This document shows, piece by piece, positions 1 to 6,008 of a stretch of DNA of 6,008 nt (its first letter is position 1; each line of letters starts with the position of its first letter). The translations under genes and the position numbers were made by a program. This DNA is from Bacteroidales bacterium (GTDB lineage Bacteria > Bacteroidota > Bacteroidia > Bacteroidales > F082), in assembly GCA_900771045.1 (NCBI GenBank), contig CAAGMM010000134.1, forward strand, positions 1 to 6,008, read 5' to 3'. The notes below the pieces were generated by a model that saw nothing but the letters and a program-made list of their open reading frames with translations, did no database searches and was not told where the DNA came from.

Positions 1-996
1 AACGGAAAGAAGCCTTTCTACGGCAAGGTAATGAGCGATTCGCACGTCATCAACGACGGGCACGCGTCAATAAGGGAATGTTTCGAGCAGTCGTCGAATA
101 TCGCCTTCGCCACATTAGCGGTAGAGGCCTTCGACAAAAATCCGCAACGTTTCATGGATCTGATATTCAAGACGAAGATAAACGAGCCACTCAACCTCGA
201 CATCAAAGGCGAAGGCGTGCCGAAGTTCAGGACACCGAAAGACAAGACGTGGGCGCCCATCGACCTCTCGCGCATTCCGATAGGCTACTCGCTGAGCCTG
301 TGCCCGATACACATGATAACGTATTACAACGCCATTGCGAACAACGGGAAAATGCTGAAGCCGCAGTTCGTGAGGGAGATAAGGCACGGCAATGAAGTCA
401 TCAAGAAGGCCGAACCCATCGTCATAAACGAGAAAATCGCTTCGGAACAAACCATCAAGACGCTGCAGACGCTTCTGAGGGGCGTGGTGCAGAACGGCAC
501 GGCGAAGGCTTTGTCGAAATGTTATTTCACGTCGGCGGGCAAGACCGGCACGTCGCACATCTCCGGAAACGGAGGCTACACCAACTCGCACACGGCCTCT
601 TTTATAGGATATTTCCCGGCCGAGAACCCGCGTTACACCTGCTTAGTCGTGATTCAGACGAGCGGCTCCAGATATTTCGGGGCGGCACTCTCACTGCCCG
701 TCTTCAAGGAAGTGGCGGAGAAAGTCTATGCGACGAACCTCTCCTTCGCGGACGATGAGCAACAGGGCGGCGGCGTTGAATCACAGACTTCATACGACAC
801 TGTTTTTGAGGCGGAGAACGACAGCATCGTCCCCGACTTCAAAGGGATGAACATAACGGATGCCGTCTATGCGGCGGAAAATATGGGATGGAGGGCCGTC
901 TTCAGCGGAAGCGGACGTGTGGAGAAGACGGAGCCGGGAGCCGGGACGAAACTCGACAAAGGTGAAACGATAAGACTGATAATGAAGAATAAATGA
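1..996 (+). CDS. ftsI: Class B penicillin-binding protein (FtsI/PBP3-type septal transpeptidase) with C-terminal PASTA domain, 5'-truncated by the window
   Basis: This is the C-terminal 331 residues of a division-specific peptidoglycan D,D-transpeptidase, which cross-links stem peptides in the periplasm at the septum. The frame is open from base 1, so the ATG at 31 is internal and the true start lies upstream. The SxN motif (Ser-Ser-Asn) is at bases 91-99 and the KTGT motif at 541-552, in a GKTGTSH context. The catalytic SxxK motif must lie upstream of the window. After the transpeptidase fold comes a polar linker (about 745-820). A single PASTA-like domain follows (about 826-990), starting with IVPDFKGM and holding the G-x-G-R-V and PGAGTKLDKGE elements; Bacteroidota FtsI commonly has one such domain. 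The stop codon overlaps the murE start (ATGA). The position directly before murE supports FtsI rather than an elongation PBP2. Family assignment is firm; the symbol rests on context. Confidence 0.93.
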   Translation, partial: NGKKPFYGKVMSDSHVINDGHASIRECFEQSSNIAFATLAVEAFDKNPQRFMDLIFKTKINEPLNLDIKGEGVPKFRTPKDKTWAPIDLSRIPIGYSLSLCPIHMITYYNAIANNGKMLKPQFVREIRHGNEVIKKAEPIVINEKIASEQTIKTLQTLLRGVVQNGTAKALSKCYFTSAGKTGTSHISGNGGYTNSHTASFIGYFPAENPRYTCLVVIQTSGSRYFGAALSLPVFKEVAEKVYATNLSFADDEQQGGGVESQTSYDTVFEAENDSIVPDFKGMNITDAVYAAENMGWRAVFSGSGRVEKTEPGAGTKLDKGETIRLIMKNK

Positions 997-2444
997 CAAT
1001 GACGACACTTAGAGACATAATGCGTAACTGCCGTATAGAAGCCGTCGAGGGCGACTTAGACAGGAAGATAATGTCGATAACTTTCGACTCGCGCAAGGTC
1101 AGCGACGGATGCGTGTTTTTCGCGGTAAGGGGAACCCAGACCGACGGTCACGAGTACATAGACAAGGCCGTCGAGAACGGAGCCGCCGCCATCGTATGCG
1201 AGACGATGCCCGCATCAAAGGCCGCCGGCGTGGTTTATATCACGGTGGCCGACAGCTCCGTCGCACTCGGCCTGGCGGCCTCGGAATTTTACGGGAATCC
1301 GTCGTCACAACTGAGCCTCGTCGGGGTGACCGGCACCAACGGCAAAACGACTATCGCCACCTTACTCTACCGCCTCTTCAGCGAGGCCGGATATGCCTGC
1401 GGGCTTCTCTCGACGATAGAGAACATCATCGACGGCCGGGTTATACCGTCAACGCACACGACCGGCGACCAGATTGAACTGAACAGCCTCCTCGCACAGA
1501 TGGTCGAAGCCGGCTGCAAATACGTGTTTATGGAAGTGAGCTCGCACGCCGTCGATCAAAACAGAATCGCCGGATTGGACTTCGTAGGCGGCATCTTCAC
1601 GAACCTGACACACGACCACTTAGACTATCACAAGACCGTCAAGGCCTACCGCGACGCGAAGAAGAAGTTTTTCGACAACCTCCCGCCAACAGCCTTCGCA
1701 CTGACGAACCTCGACGACAAAAACGGCCTCGTGATGCTCCAGAACACCAAGGCAAAGAAATGTTCATACTCACTTCTCACCGAAGCCGACTACAAAGGTC
1801 TCGTAATGGAGAGCTGCTTTGACGGAATGCAGTTGAAAATCAACAATAAAGAAGTCTTCGTCCGCCTTGTGGGAAGATTCAACGCGAGTAATCTTTTGGC
1901 GATATTTGGTGCGGCGTCAGAACTCGGGATGGACGAGACGGAGCTTCTCTGCGGCATAAGCAGACTCGAGCCTGCGACGGGCAGGTTTCAGGTGATACGC
2001 CTCGCGTCGCAGGCGGTTGCCATCGTGGATTACGCCCACACCCCCGACGCGCTGAAGAACGTTCTTGACACGATAAACGACATACGCACTCATAATGAGA
2101 CACTTATAACCGTTTTCGGGGCCGGCGGCAACCGTGACACGACGAAGAGGCCTGAGATGGGACGGACGGCGGCCGAACGTTCCGACCGCATAATCATCAC
2201 GAGTGACAACCCGCGTTTCGAGGAGCCGGACGACATCATAAGGCAGATACGGAAGGGCGTGTCTGCCGAATACGCCGGAAAGACGCTCTGCATAACCGAC
2301 AGGAGGGAAGCCATCCGCGCGGCGGCAATGCTTGCGAAAAAGGGCGATATAATACTCATCGCCGGCAAAGGACACGAGACTTATCAGGACGTGAAAGGCG
2401 TGAAGCATCATTTCGACGATGCCGAAGAGGTACAAAAAATATAA
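993..2444 (+). CDS. murE: UDP-N-acetylmuramoyl-L-alanyl-D-glutamate--2,6-diaminopimelate ligase
   Basis: A cytoplasmic Mur ligase that adds meso-diaminopimelate to UDP-MurNAc-L-Ala-D-Glu using ATP. At 483 residues it is full length for the family. The N-terminal UDP-MurNAc domain (about 1-108) includes the TFDSRKV stretch (30-36). The central ATPase domain carries the P-loop GTNGKTT (114-120), the EVSSHA motif (181-186), the THDHLDYH stretch (206-213) and the lysine cluster 223-225, which should hold the carbamylated lysine. The C-terminal domain has the DYAHTPD stretch (346-352), GAGGNRD (376-382), TSDNPRFEEP (403-412) and GKGHE (458-462). The DNPR tetrapeptide (405-408) is the known signature for meso-DAP rather than L-Lys, so the peptidoglycan is predicted to be DAP-type. 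The start at 993 overlaps the ftsI stop by 4 nt; an ATG at 999 would shorten the protein by two residues and cannot be excluded. No Shine-Dalgarno sequence is visible. No key motif is missing. Confidence 0.97.
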   Translation: MTMTTLRDIMRNCRIEAVEGDLDRKIMSITFDSRKVSDGCVFFAVRGTQTDGHEYIDKAVENGAAAIVCETMPASKAAGVVYITVADSSVALGLAASEFYGNPSSQLSLVGVTGTNGKTTIATLLYRLFSEAGYACGLLSTIENIIDGRVIPSTHTTGDQIELNSLLAQMVEAGCKYVFMEVSSHAVDQNRIAGLDFVGGIFTNLTHDHLDYHKTVKAYRDAKKKFFDNLPPTAFALTNLDDKNGLVMLQNTKAKKCSYSLLTEADYKGLVMESCFDGMQLKINNKEVFVRLVGRFNASNLLAIFGAASELGMDETELLCGISRLEPATGRFQVIRLASQAVAIVDYAHTPDALKNVLDTINDIRTHNETLITVFGAGGNRDTTKRPEMGRTAAERSDRIIITSDNPRFEEPDDIIRQIRKGVSAEYAGKTLCITDRREAIRAAAMLAKKGDIILIAGKGHETYQDVKGVKHHFDDAEEVQKI

Positions 2445-2460
2445 ACGAAAAAAATAAAAT
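2445..2460 (+). promoter_or_regulatory. A-rich translation leader of mraY
   Basis: The 16 nt between the murE stop and the mraY ATG are almost pure A/T (runs of A with one C and one G) and contain no Shine-Dalgarno-like purine box. Bacteroidota initiate translation largely without SD pairing and favour A-rich unstructured leaders, so this is read as the mraY initiation region. That role is inferred from composition only. Confidence 0.4.
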
Positions 2461-3741
2461 ATGTTATACTATCTGTTTGAATATTTGCGTGAGCGTTTTG
2501 CGATACCTGGCGGCGGTGTCTTCGAATATACATCCGTGAGGGCCATTATGGCCGGCGTCGTCTCACTCGCCGTGGCCGTGTTTTTCGGAAACCGGTTTAT
2601 CGACACGCTTAAACGCCGGAATATATCGGAGACGCAGCGCGACGCGGCGACCGACCCGTTCAACACACACAAGGTCGGAGTGCCGACAATGGGCGGAATC
2701 GTCATCATAGCGGCACTGCTCATCTCCTGCATCCTCGTCGGGAAACTTCACAACACATACCTTATATTGTTGTTAGTCACGACGCTGATACTCGGCGCGA
2801 TAGGTTTTGCCGACGACTATATCAAGACTTTCAAAAAAAACAAGGACGGCCTCAACGGATGGTGGAAAATCGCCGGGCAGGTCATTCTCGGCCTCATCGT
2901 CGGCCTCACGCTGCGTTACAGCCCCATGGTGACGATGAACGAAAGTGTCGATGTCACAATAGAAAACAATATCGAAGTCGTCAAGAAGAGTCCGGACGTC
3001 AAGTCGACGCGGACGACGATACCTTTTTTGAAGGACAACGACCTCAATTATTCTAATTTGTTTGATTTTCTCGGAGAACCCGGGAAGCACCGCGCGGGCT
3101 GGATCTTTTTCGTCTTACTCACCGTTTTCGTCGTCACGGCGGTATCGAACGGGACGAACCTCAACGACGGGATGGACGGGATGGCGGCGGGCAATTCGGC
3201 CATCGTCGGATTGGCGTTGATGGTGTTGGCTTACGCGTCGTCGAACTACGTCTTGGCCGATTATTTCGACATAATGTATATTCCGGGGACGGAAGAGATA
3301 GTGGTTTTCCTCGGAGCCTTCATCGGGGCGTTGGTCGGATTCCTCTGGTTCAACTCGTTCCCGGCCCAGGTGTTTATGGGAGACACGGGGAGTCTCACCA
3401 TCGGCGGCATCATCGGCGTGACGGCAGTGATAATTCACAAAGAGCTTCTTCTGCCCCTGCTTTGCGGGATCTTCCTGATGGAGAGCCTTTCAGTCATCCT
3501 TCAGAAATCATACTATAAGTCGGGAAAGAGAAAGGGGATACATAGGAGGCTTTGGAAACGCACGCCTTTTCACGACCATTTCCGCACCTCTATAGAGTTG
3601 ATACAGAAGAACGACCCGGGCAGCACGGTGAAGTTCAAGGGCGGCGCGAACCTGCACCACGAGGCGAAGATAACGTTCCGCTTCTGGGTAATCAGCATAG
3701 TGCTCGCCGCACTGACGATTTTGACACTCAAGATAAGATAA
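2461..3741 (+). CDS. mraY: Phospho-N-acetylmuramoyl-pentapeptide-transferase
   Basis: A polytopic inner-membrane enzyme that transfers phospho-MurNAc-pentapeptide from UDP to undecaprenyl phosphate, making lipid I. Its 426 residues are longer than the roughly 360 of proteobacterial MraY but fit the Bacteroidota form. Visible motifs are GVPTMGG (73-79), FADD with the paired acidic residues D118/D119, SNGTNLNDGMDG (229-240), which carries the metal/substrate Asp cluster, and FMGDTGSL (305-312). The cytoplasmic histidine motif reads FHDHF (370-374), where many MraY have HHH. I recall HDH in Bacteroidales, so this is probably lineage-typical. About ten hydrophobic segments are evident, starting near residues 26-44, 78-94 and 100-116. 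A polar stretch of about 55 residues (155-212) separates two membrane segments and accounts for most of the extra length. The start ATG follows an A-rich 16-nt leader. The C-terminus ends in TLKIR. Confidence 0.97.
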   Translation: MLYYLFEYLRERFAIPGGGVFEYTSVRAIMAGVVSLAVAVFFGNRFIDTLKRRNISETQRDAATDPFNTHKVGVPTMGGIVIIAALLISCILVGKLHNTYLILLLVTTLILGAIGFADDYIKTFKKNKDGLNGWWKIAGQVILGLIVGLTLRYSPMVTMNESVDVTIENNIEVVKKSPDVKSTRTTIPFLKDNDLNYSNLFDFLGEPGKHRAGWIFFVLLTVFVVTAVSNGTNLNDGMDGMAAGNSAIVGLALMVLAYASSNYVLADYFDIMYIPGTEEIVVFLGAFIGALVGFLWFNSFPAQVFMGDTGSLTIGGIIGVTAVIIHKELLLPLLCGIFLMESLSVILQKSYYKSGKRKGIHRRLWKRTPFHDHFRTSIELIQKNDPGSTVKFKGGANLHHEAKITFRFWVISIVLAALTILTLKIR

Positions 3742-3760
3742 TAACATTAATTTTTGAAAT

Positions 3761-4315
3761 ATGACACTCGAACAATTGGCAAGACAAGGAAGAACGGTTG
3801 ACGCGGCCACAACGGAGTCGATGATGTACGACAGGCTCCGTCAGATTCGCAAGGCGAGCATAAAGGCGGCATTCGCAGGCAGCGACGGATTAAGGCACAG
3901 AAGCGAATACGTTGACACCGTTAACAATATAGATTATTATGATGATGCGAGCGCGACGACTTCGTTGGCGACGTGGTTCACTTTTGAAAACCTGAACAAG
4001 AAAGTCGTGTGGATAGCCGGAGACGGCATTGACGATGATGACTACGTCGAACTGATGCCGATGGTCAATAAGTATGTGAAGGCTCTTGTATGCGTCGGTG
4101 ACAATGCGCCGGCACTGCATGACAGTTTCGGCAACGTTCTGAAGGGGCGGATCTTCGATGCCGACGACCTTGACGCCGCCGTCGTCACCGCCACACGTCT
4201 GGCTGCCGCCGGCGACACGGTTCTGTTCTCGCCGTCGTGCGACATTGATGACAGATATGAGACTACGGCAGAACGCGGCGAACGCTTCAAGGCCGATGTC
4301 AACAGAATGAAGTAA
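3761..4315 (+). CDS. Stand-alone MurD C-terminal-domain-like protein in the murD slot, probably non-catalytic
   Basis: A 184-residue protein located exactly where murD normally lies, 19 nt after mraY and 11 nt before ftsW. Residues about 20-50 resemble the last helix of the MurD central domain, and HRSEYV (46-51) matches the HRLE motif that opens the C-terminal domain. The Rossmann-like C-terminal domain follows: DDASATT (61-67) in place of NDSKATN, WIAGDGIDDDDY (84-95) in place of the GGxDKGxDY loop, ALVCVG (108-113), and GDTVLFSPSC (151-160) followed by ERGERF (171-176). The UDP-MurNAc-binding domain and the P-loop ATPase domain are absent, and there is no room for them upstream. Full MurD is about 440 residues. 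Both loop lysines are replaced (S64, D91), as are the D-Glu-contacting positions near 162 and 169. No internal stop or frameshift is seen, and base composition matches the neighbours, so decay looks old or selection persists. Ligation of D-Glu by this protein alone is implausible. A scaffold, regulatory or relic role is open. The first 15 or so residues match nothing I recognise. Confidence 0.85.
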   Translation: MTLEQLARQGRTVDAATTESMMYDRLRQIRKASIKAAFAGSDGLRHRSEYVDTVNNIDYYDDASATTSLATWFTFENLNKKVVWIAGDGIDDDDYVELMPMVNKYVKALVCVGDNAPALHDSFGNVLKGRIFDADDLDAAVVTATRLAAAGDTVLFSPSCDIDDRYETTAERGERFKADVNRMK

Positions 4316-4326
4316 AATTTGCATAG

Positions 4327-5541
4327 ATGAGGTTCTTAAGCAGGATATTTCAGGGCGATAAGACGATATGGGTGGTGACGGGACTGCTGCTGTTCATATC
4401 GTTGGTCTCCGTGTTTTCGGCAATCGGCGGGTTGGCCGTGAAGAATTCGTCGTCGAGTTCGTTTATGCTGTTGAAACACAGTATGACCGTGGTGTTGGGA
4501 GGCGGTGCCTGTATCGCGGCCGCACAGCTGAAATACAAGAAATACGCCGCCATACTGCCTCTCCTGCTTTTCTTTTGCGCACCTCTGCTGATCTATACCG
4601 CCGTTGCCGGGCTCCACATCAACGGCGCGAGCCGGCATATAAACGTGATCGGAGGCTTCACCCTGCAGTCGAGCGACATAGCCAAGATAGCCCTCGTCGG
4701 CTTCGTGGCGAAAAAATTAGCGGTCTGCCGCGACACGATAAACGAGACACGCACTTTCCTCATAAAAATAATGATACCCGTGTTCATCACCGTCGGCCTC
4801 GTGTTCCCGGAGAACTTCTCAACCGCGGCCATGCTGTTCGCCGTCGTGGTGATGATGCTCTTCATTGCCAAAGTCAGTGCGAAAAACATCTTGATAATGC
4901 TGACGATAAGTATGTTGGGTGGCGGTGCGTACATCGGTTATAAGTCGATGTCGTCATCAAGGAAAGAAAAACAGGAGCAGACGGCTGAAGTCAAAAGCCC
5001 GACTAACAGAACGGGGACGTGGTCGAACCGTATCGAGAGGTTTTTAACTGACGACACCAAAATTGAGAATCCCGAAGACGATCAGGTCATTCAGGGCAAG
5101 ATAGCCGTGGCGCGTGGCGGATTCTTCGGCAAAGGCCCCGGGAAAAGCGTCCAGCGCAACGTCCTCCCCGAAGCCTACAACGACTTCATCTTCGCCATCA
5201 TACTCGAAGAATACGGTTTCTTCGTGGGATTGGCGATAATGCTGCTGTACCTTATCTTATTCTACCGCGTCCTCGTCATAATAAAGAAGATGCCCGGTTC
5301 CTTCGGGGGATTCCTCGCCGTAGGGCTCGCACTCAACATCATAGTTCAAGCCTTCGCGAATATCGGCGTCGTCACGGGCTTGTTCCCCGTCACCGGCCAG
5401 CCGCTGCCCCTGATAAGCAAGGGAGGCTCGTCGATATTATTCATCTGCACCGCGATAGGCATCATAATAAGTATATCAAAAGAAACAGACAATAAAGATG
5501 AAAGACAGACAGAACTCGCAACACAAGAGAATAGTGATTAG
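4327..5541 (+). CDS. ftsW: SEDS-family septal peptidoglycan glycosyltransferase
   Basis: A polytopic membrane protein that polymerises lipid II into glycan strands at the septum, working with FtsI. It has 404 residues. Hydrophobic segments are seen near residues 13-34, 50-67, 73-92, 115-131, 144-160, 164-181, 186-204, 287-317, 325-347 and 367-384. A large polar loop (about 205-285) lies between the seventh and eighth segments, as in SEDS proteins, and carries TWSNRIERF (231-239). The catalytic aspartate is D286 in LPEAYNDFIF (280-289), equivalent to the Asp of the TDFIF motif in E. coli FtsW. The hallmark GLFPVTGQPLPLISKGGSS is at 351-369, and PENFSTA (161-167) is the Bacteroidota-style variant of PDxGT. 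The motif usually written QPSE reads QSSD (114-117), and the usual RW before it reads RH (103-104). The hydrophilic C-terminal tail (385-404) is encoded over the murG start. FtsW is preferred over RodA because of the dcw context. Confidence 0.95.
   Translation: MRFLSRIFQGDKTIWVVTGLLLFISLVSVFSAIGGLAVKNSSSSSFMLLKHSMTVVLGGGACIAAAQLKYKKYAAILPLLLFFCAPLLIYTAVAGLHINGASRHINVIGGFTLQSSDIAKIALVGFVAKKLAVCRDTINETRTFLIKIMIPVFITVGLVFPENFSTAAMLFAVVVMMLFIAKVSAKNILIMLTISMLGGGAYIGYKSMSSSRKEKQEQTAEVKSPTNRTGTWSNRIERFLTDDTKIENPEDDQVIQGKIAVARGGFFGKGPGKSVQRNVLPEAYNDFIFAIILEEYGFFVGLAIMLLYLILFYRVLVIIKKMPGSFGGFLAVGLALNIIVQAFANIGVVTGLFPVTGQPLPLISKGGSSILFICTAIGIIISISKETDNKDERQTELATQENSD
5498..5541 (+). other. ftsW/murG coding overlap (44 nt)
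   Basis: The last 14 codons plus stop of ftsW and the first residues of murG share this DNA in different frames. In both frames the encoded residues are hydrophilic and low-constraint (ftsW cytoplasmic tail; murG lead-in before the glycine loop). This is consistent with a real overlap rather than a start-calling error, provided murG does not start at the GTG at 5534. Confidence 0.65.
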
Positions 5542-6008
5542 CGGCGGCGGCACCGGAGGCCACGTCTTCCCGGCCATAGCCATCGCCGACGCGTTACGCC
5601 GGCTTATGCCCGACGTGGAGATACTTTTCGTCGGTGCCGAAGGACGTATGGAGATGGAACGCGTCCCGAAGGCGGGCTATCCCATCGAAGGACTGTGGAT
5701 AAGCGGTTTCAAACGCGAGTTCTCACTCGACAATTTGTCGTTTCCGTTCAAGCTGCTGAGCAGTATGATAAAGGCCCGGCGCATAATACGCAGGTTCAAG
5801 CCCGATGTGGCCGTCGGCGTGGGCGGATTCGCGAGCGGTCCGACAATGCGTGCCGCGGCAAACGCAGGCGTGCCTATAGTCATACAGGAACAGAACTCAT
5901 ACCCCGGCGTGACCAACAAGATAATGTGCCGCAAAGCCGAAAAAATCTGCGTGGCGTACGACAATATGGACAAATGGTTCCCAGCCGAAAAAATCATTGT
6001 GACGGGAA
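5498..6008 (+). CDS. murG: UDP-N-acetylglucosamine--N-acetylmuramyl-(pentapeptide) pyrophosphoryl-undecaprenol N-acetylglucosamine transferase, 3'-truncated by the window
   Basis: A GT28-family enzyme on the cytoplasmic membrane face that adds GlcNAc from UDP-GlcNAc to lipid I, giving lipid II. The first 170 codons are present and the frame is still open at the window end. ATG at 5498 is chosen because it is the first in-frame start after a stop at 5468-5470 and gives the expected short basic lead-in before KRIVISGGGTGGH; a GTG at 5534 is a less likely alternative. The glycine-rich lipid I/phosphate loop GGTGGH is at residues 17-22. VGVGGFASGP (about 106-115) matches the second glycine loop (usually GGYxSGP), and QEQNSYPGVTNK starts at 130, with Gln in place of the His of HEQN. 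Only the N-terminal acceptor domain is seen; the UDP-GlcNAc-binding half lies beyond the window. The start overlaps ftsW by 44 nt in another frame, suggesting translational coupling. Confidence 0.95.
   Translation, partial: MKDRQNSQHKRIVISGGGTGGHVFPAIAIADALRRLMPDVEILFVGAEGRMEMERVPKAGYPIEGLWISGFKREFSLDNLSFPFKLLSSMIKARRIIRRFKPDVAVGVGGFASGPTMRAAANAGVPIVIQEQNSYPGVTNKIMCRKAEKICVAYDNMDKWFPAEKIIVTG

Noticed and set aside
115..591. Long minus-strand open frame (158 aa) antisense to ftsI
   Set aside because: It is Arg- and His-rich with no recognisable domain and lies wholly inside the conserved transpeptidase coding sequence; it is a reverse-complement shadow.
1917..2435. Minus-strand open frame (172 aa) antisense to the murE C-terminal domain
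   Set aside because: The sense strand encodes the DNPR and GKGHE motifs of MurE. The antisense product shows no motif or start context of its own.
3719..3756. TTTG at 3720-3723 and TAATTTTTG at 3748-3756, resembling the Bacteroides -33 (TTTG) and -7 (TAnnTTTG) promoter elements before the murD-like gene
   Set aside because: The -7 element has one base too many, the spacing is about 24 nt instead of roughly 19-21, and it would leave almost no leader. A chance A/T-rich gap is more likely.
3742..3760. Possible frameshifted remnant of the murD N-terminal domain before the short gene
   Set aside because: Only 19 nt separate the mraY stop and the ATG, and neither they nor the first 15 or so residues show the GxGxSG motif or other MurD N-terminal features. 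The missing domains are deleted, not frameshifted.
4368..4943. Plus-strand open frame (191 aa) within ftsW in another frame
   Set aside because: Arg-rich composition without domains, overlapping the membrane segments of ftsW. It is a frame shadow caused by GC content.
5677..5997. Minus-strand open frame (106 aa) near the window end
   Set aside because: The plus strand here encodes murG with clear glycine-loop and QEQN motifs, so this is a shadow.
1..6008. CRISPR arrays, insertion sequences, tRNA/rRNA genes, terminator hairpins
   Set aside because: Coding density is close to complete, the largest gap between genes is 19 nt, and no direct repeat array, inverted-repeat ends, or stem-loop with a T-run was seen.

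Overview
The window is a continuous, one-directional (+ strand) stretch of a dcw (division and cell wall) cluster from a Bacteroidota bacterium, most likely of the order Bacteroidales. Three things point there. The gene order is class B PBP with one C-terminal PASTA domain, murE, mraY, the murD slot, ftsW, murG. The gene starts lack Shine-Dalgarno sequences and have A/T-rich leaders. MraY has the long form of about 425 residues ending in TLKIR, and FtsW and MurG carry motif variants that I recall from that phylum (PENFSTA, QEQNSYPGVTNK). The genus cannot be set from the window. Base composition is moderately GC-rich, with frequent ATA and AGG codons throughout.

Layout: 1-996 is the 3' part of ftsI (transpeptidase SxN and KTG motifs plus PASTA). 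993-2444 is murE, meso-DAP type (DNPR motif), coupled to ftsI by an ATGA overlap. 2461-3741 is mraY. 3761-4315 is a short gene exactly where murD is expected; it encodes only a MurD-like C-terminal domain. 4327-5541 is ftsW. 5498 to the window end is the 5' part of murG, overlapping the ftsW end by 44 nt. Gaps between genes are at most 19 nt, no internal terminator or convincing promoter is visible, and the set reads as one operon.

Together these genes cover the cytoplasmic addition of the third stem residue (MurE), transfer of the muropeptide to undecaprenyl phosphate (MraY), formation of lipid II (MurG), and glycan polymerisation and cross-linking at the septum (FtsW with FtsI).

The notable feature is the murD slot. 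The 184-residue product lacks the UDP-binding N-terminal domain and nearly all of the ATP-binding central domain. It has also lost several residues that contact the substrate in real MurD, although the reading frame and the fold-defining residues are intact. It looks like a retained, probably non-catalytic relic or repurposed domain, so a full MurD should be encoded elsewhere in this genome.
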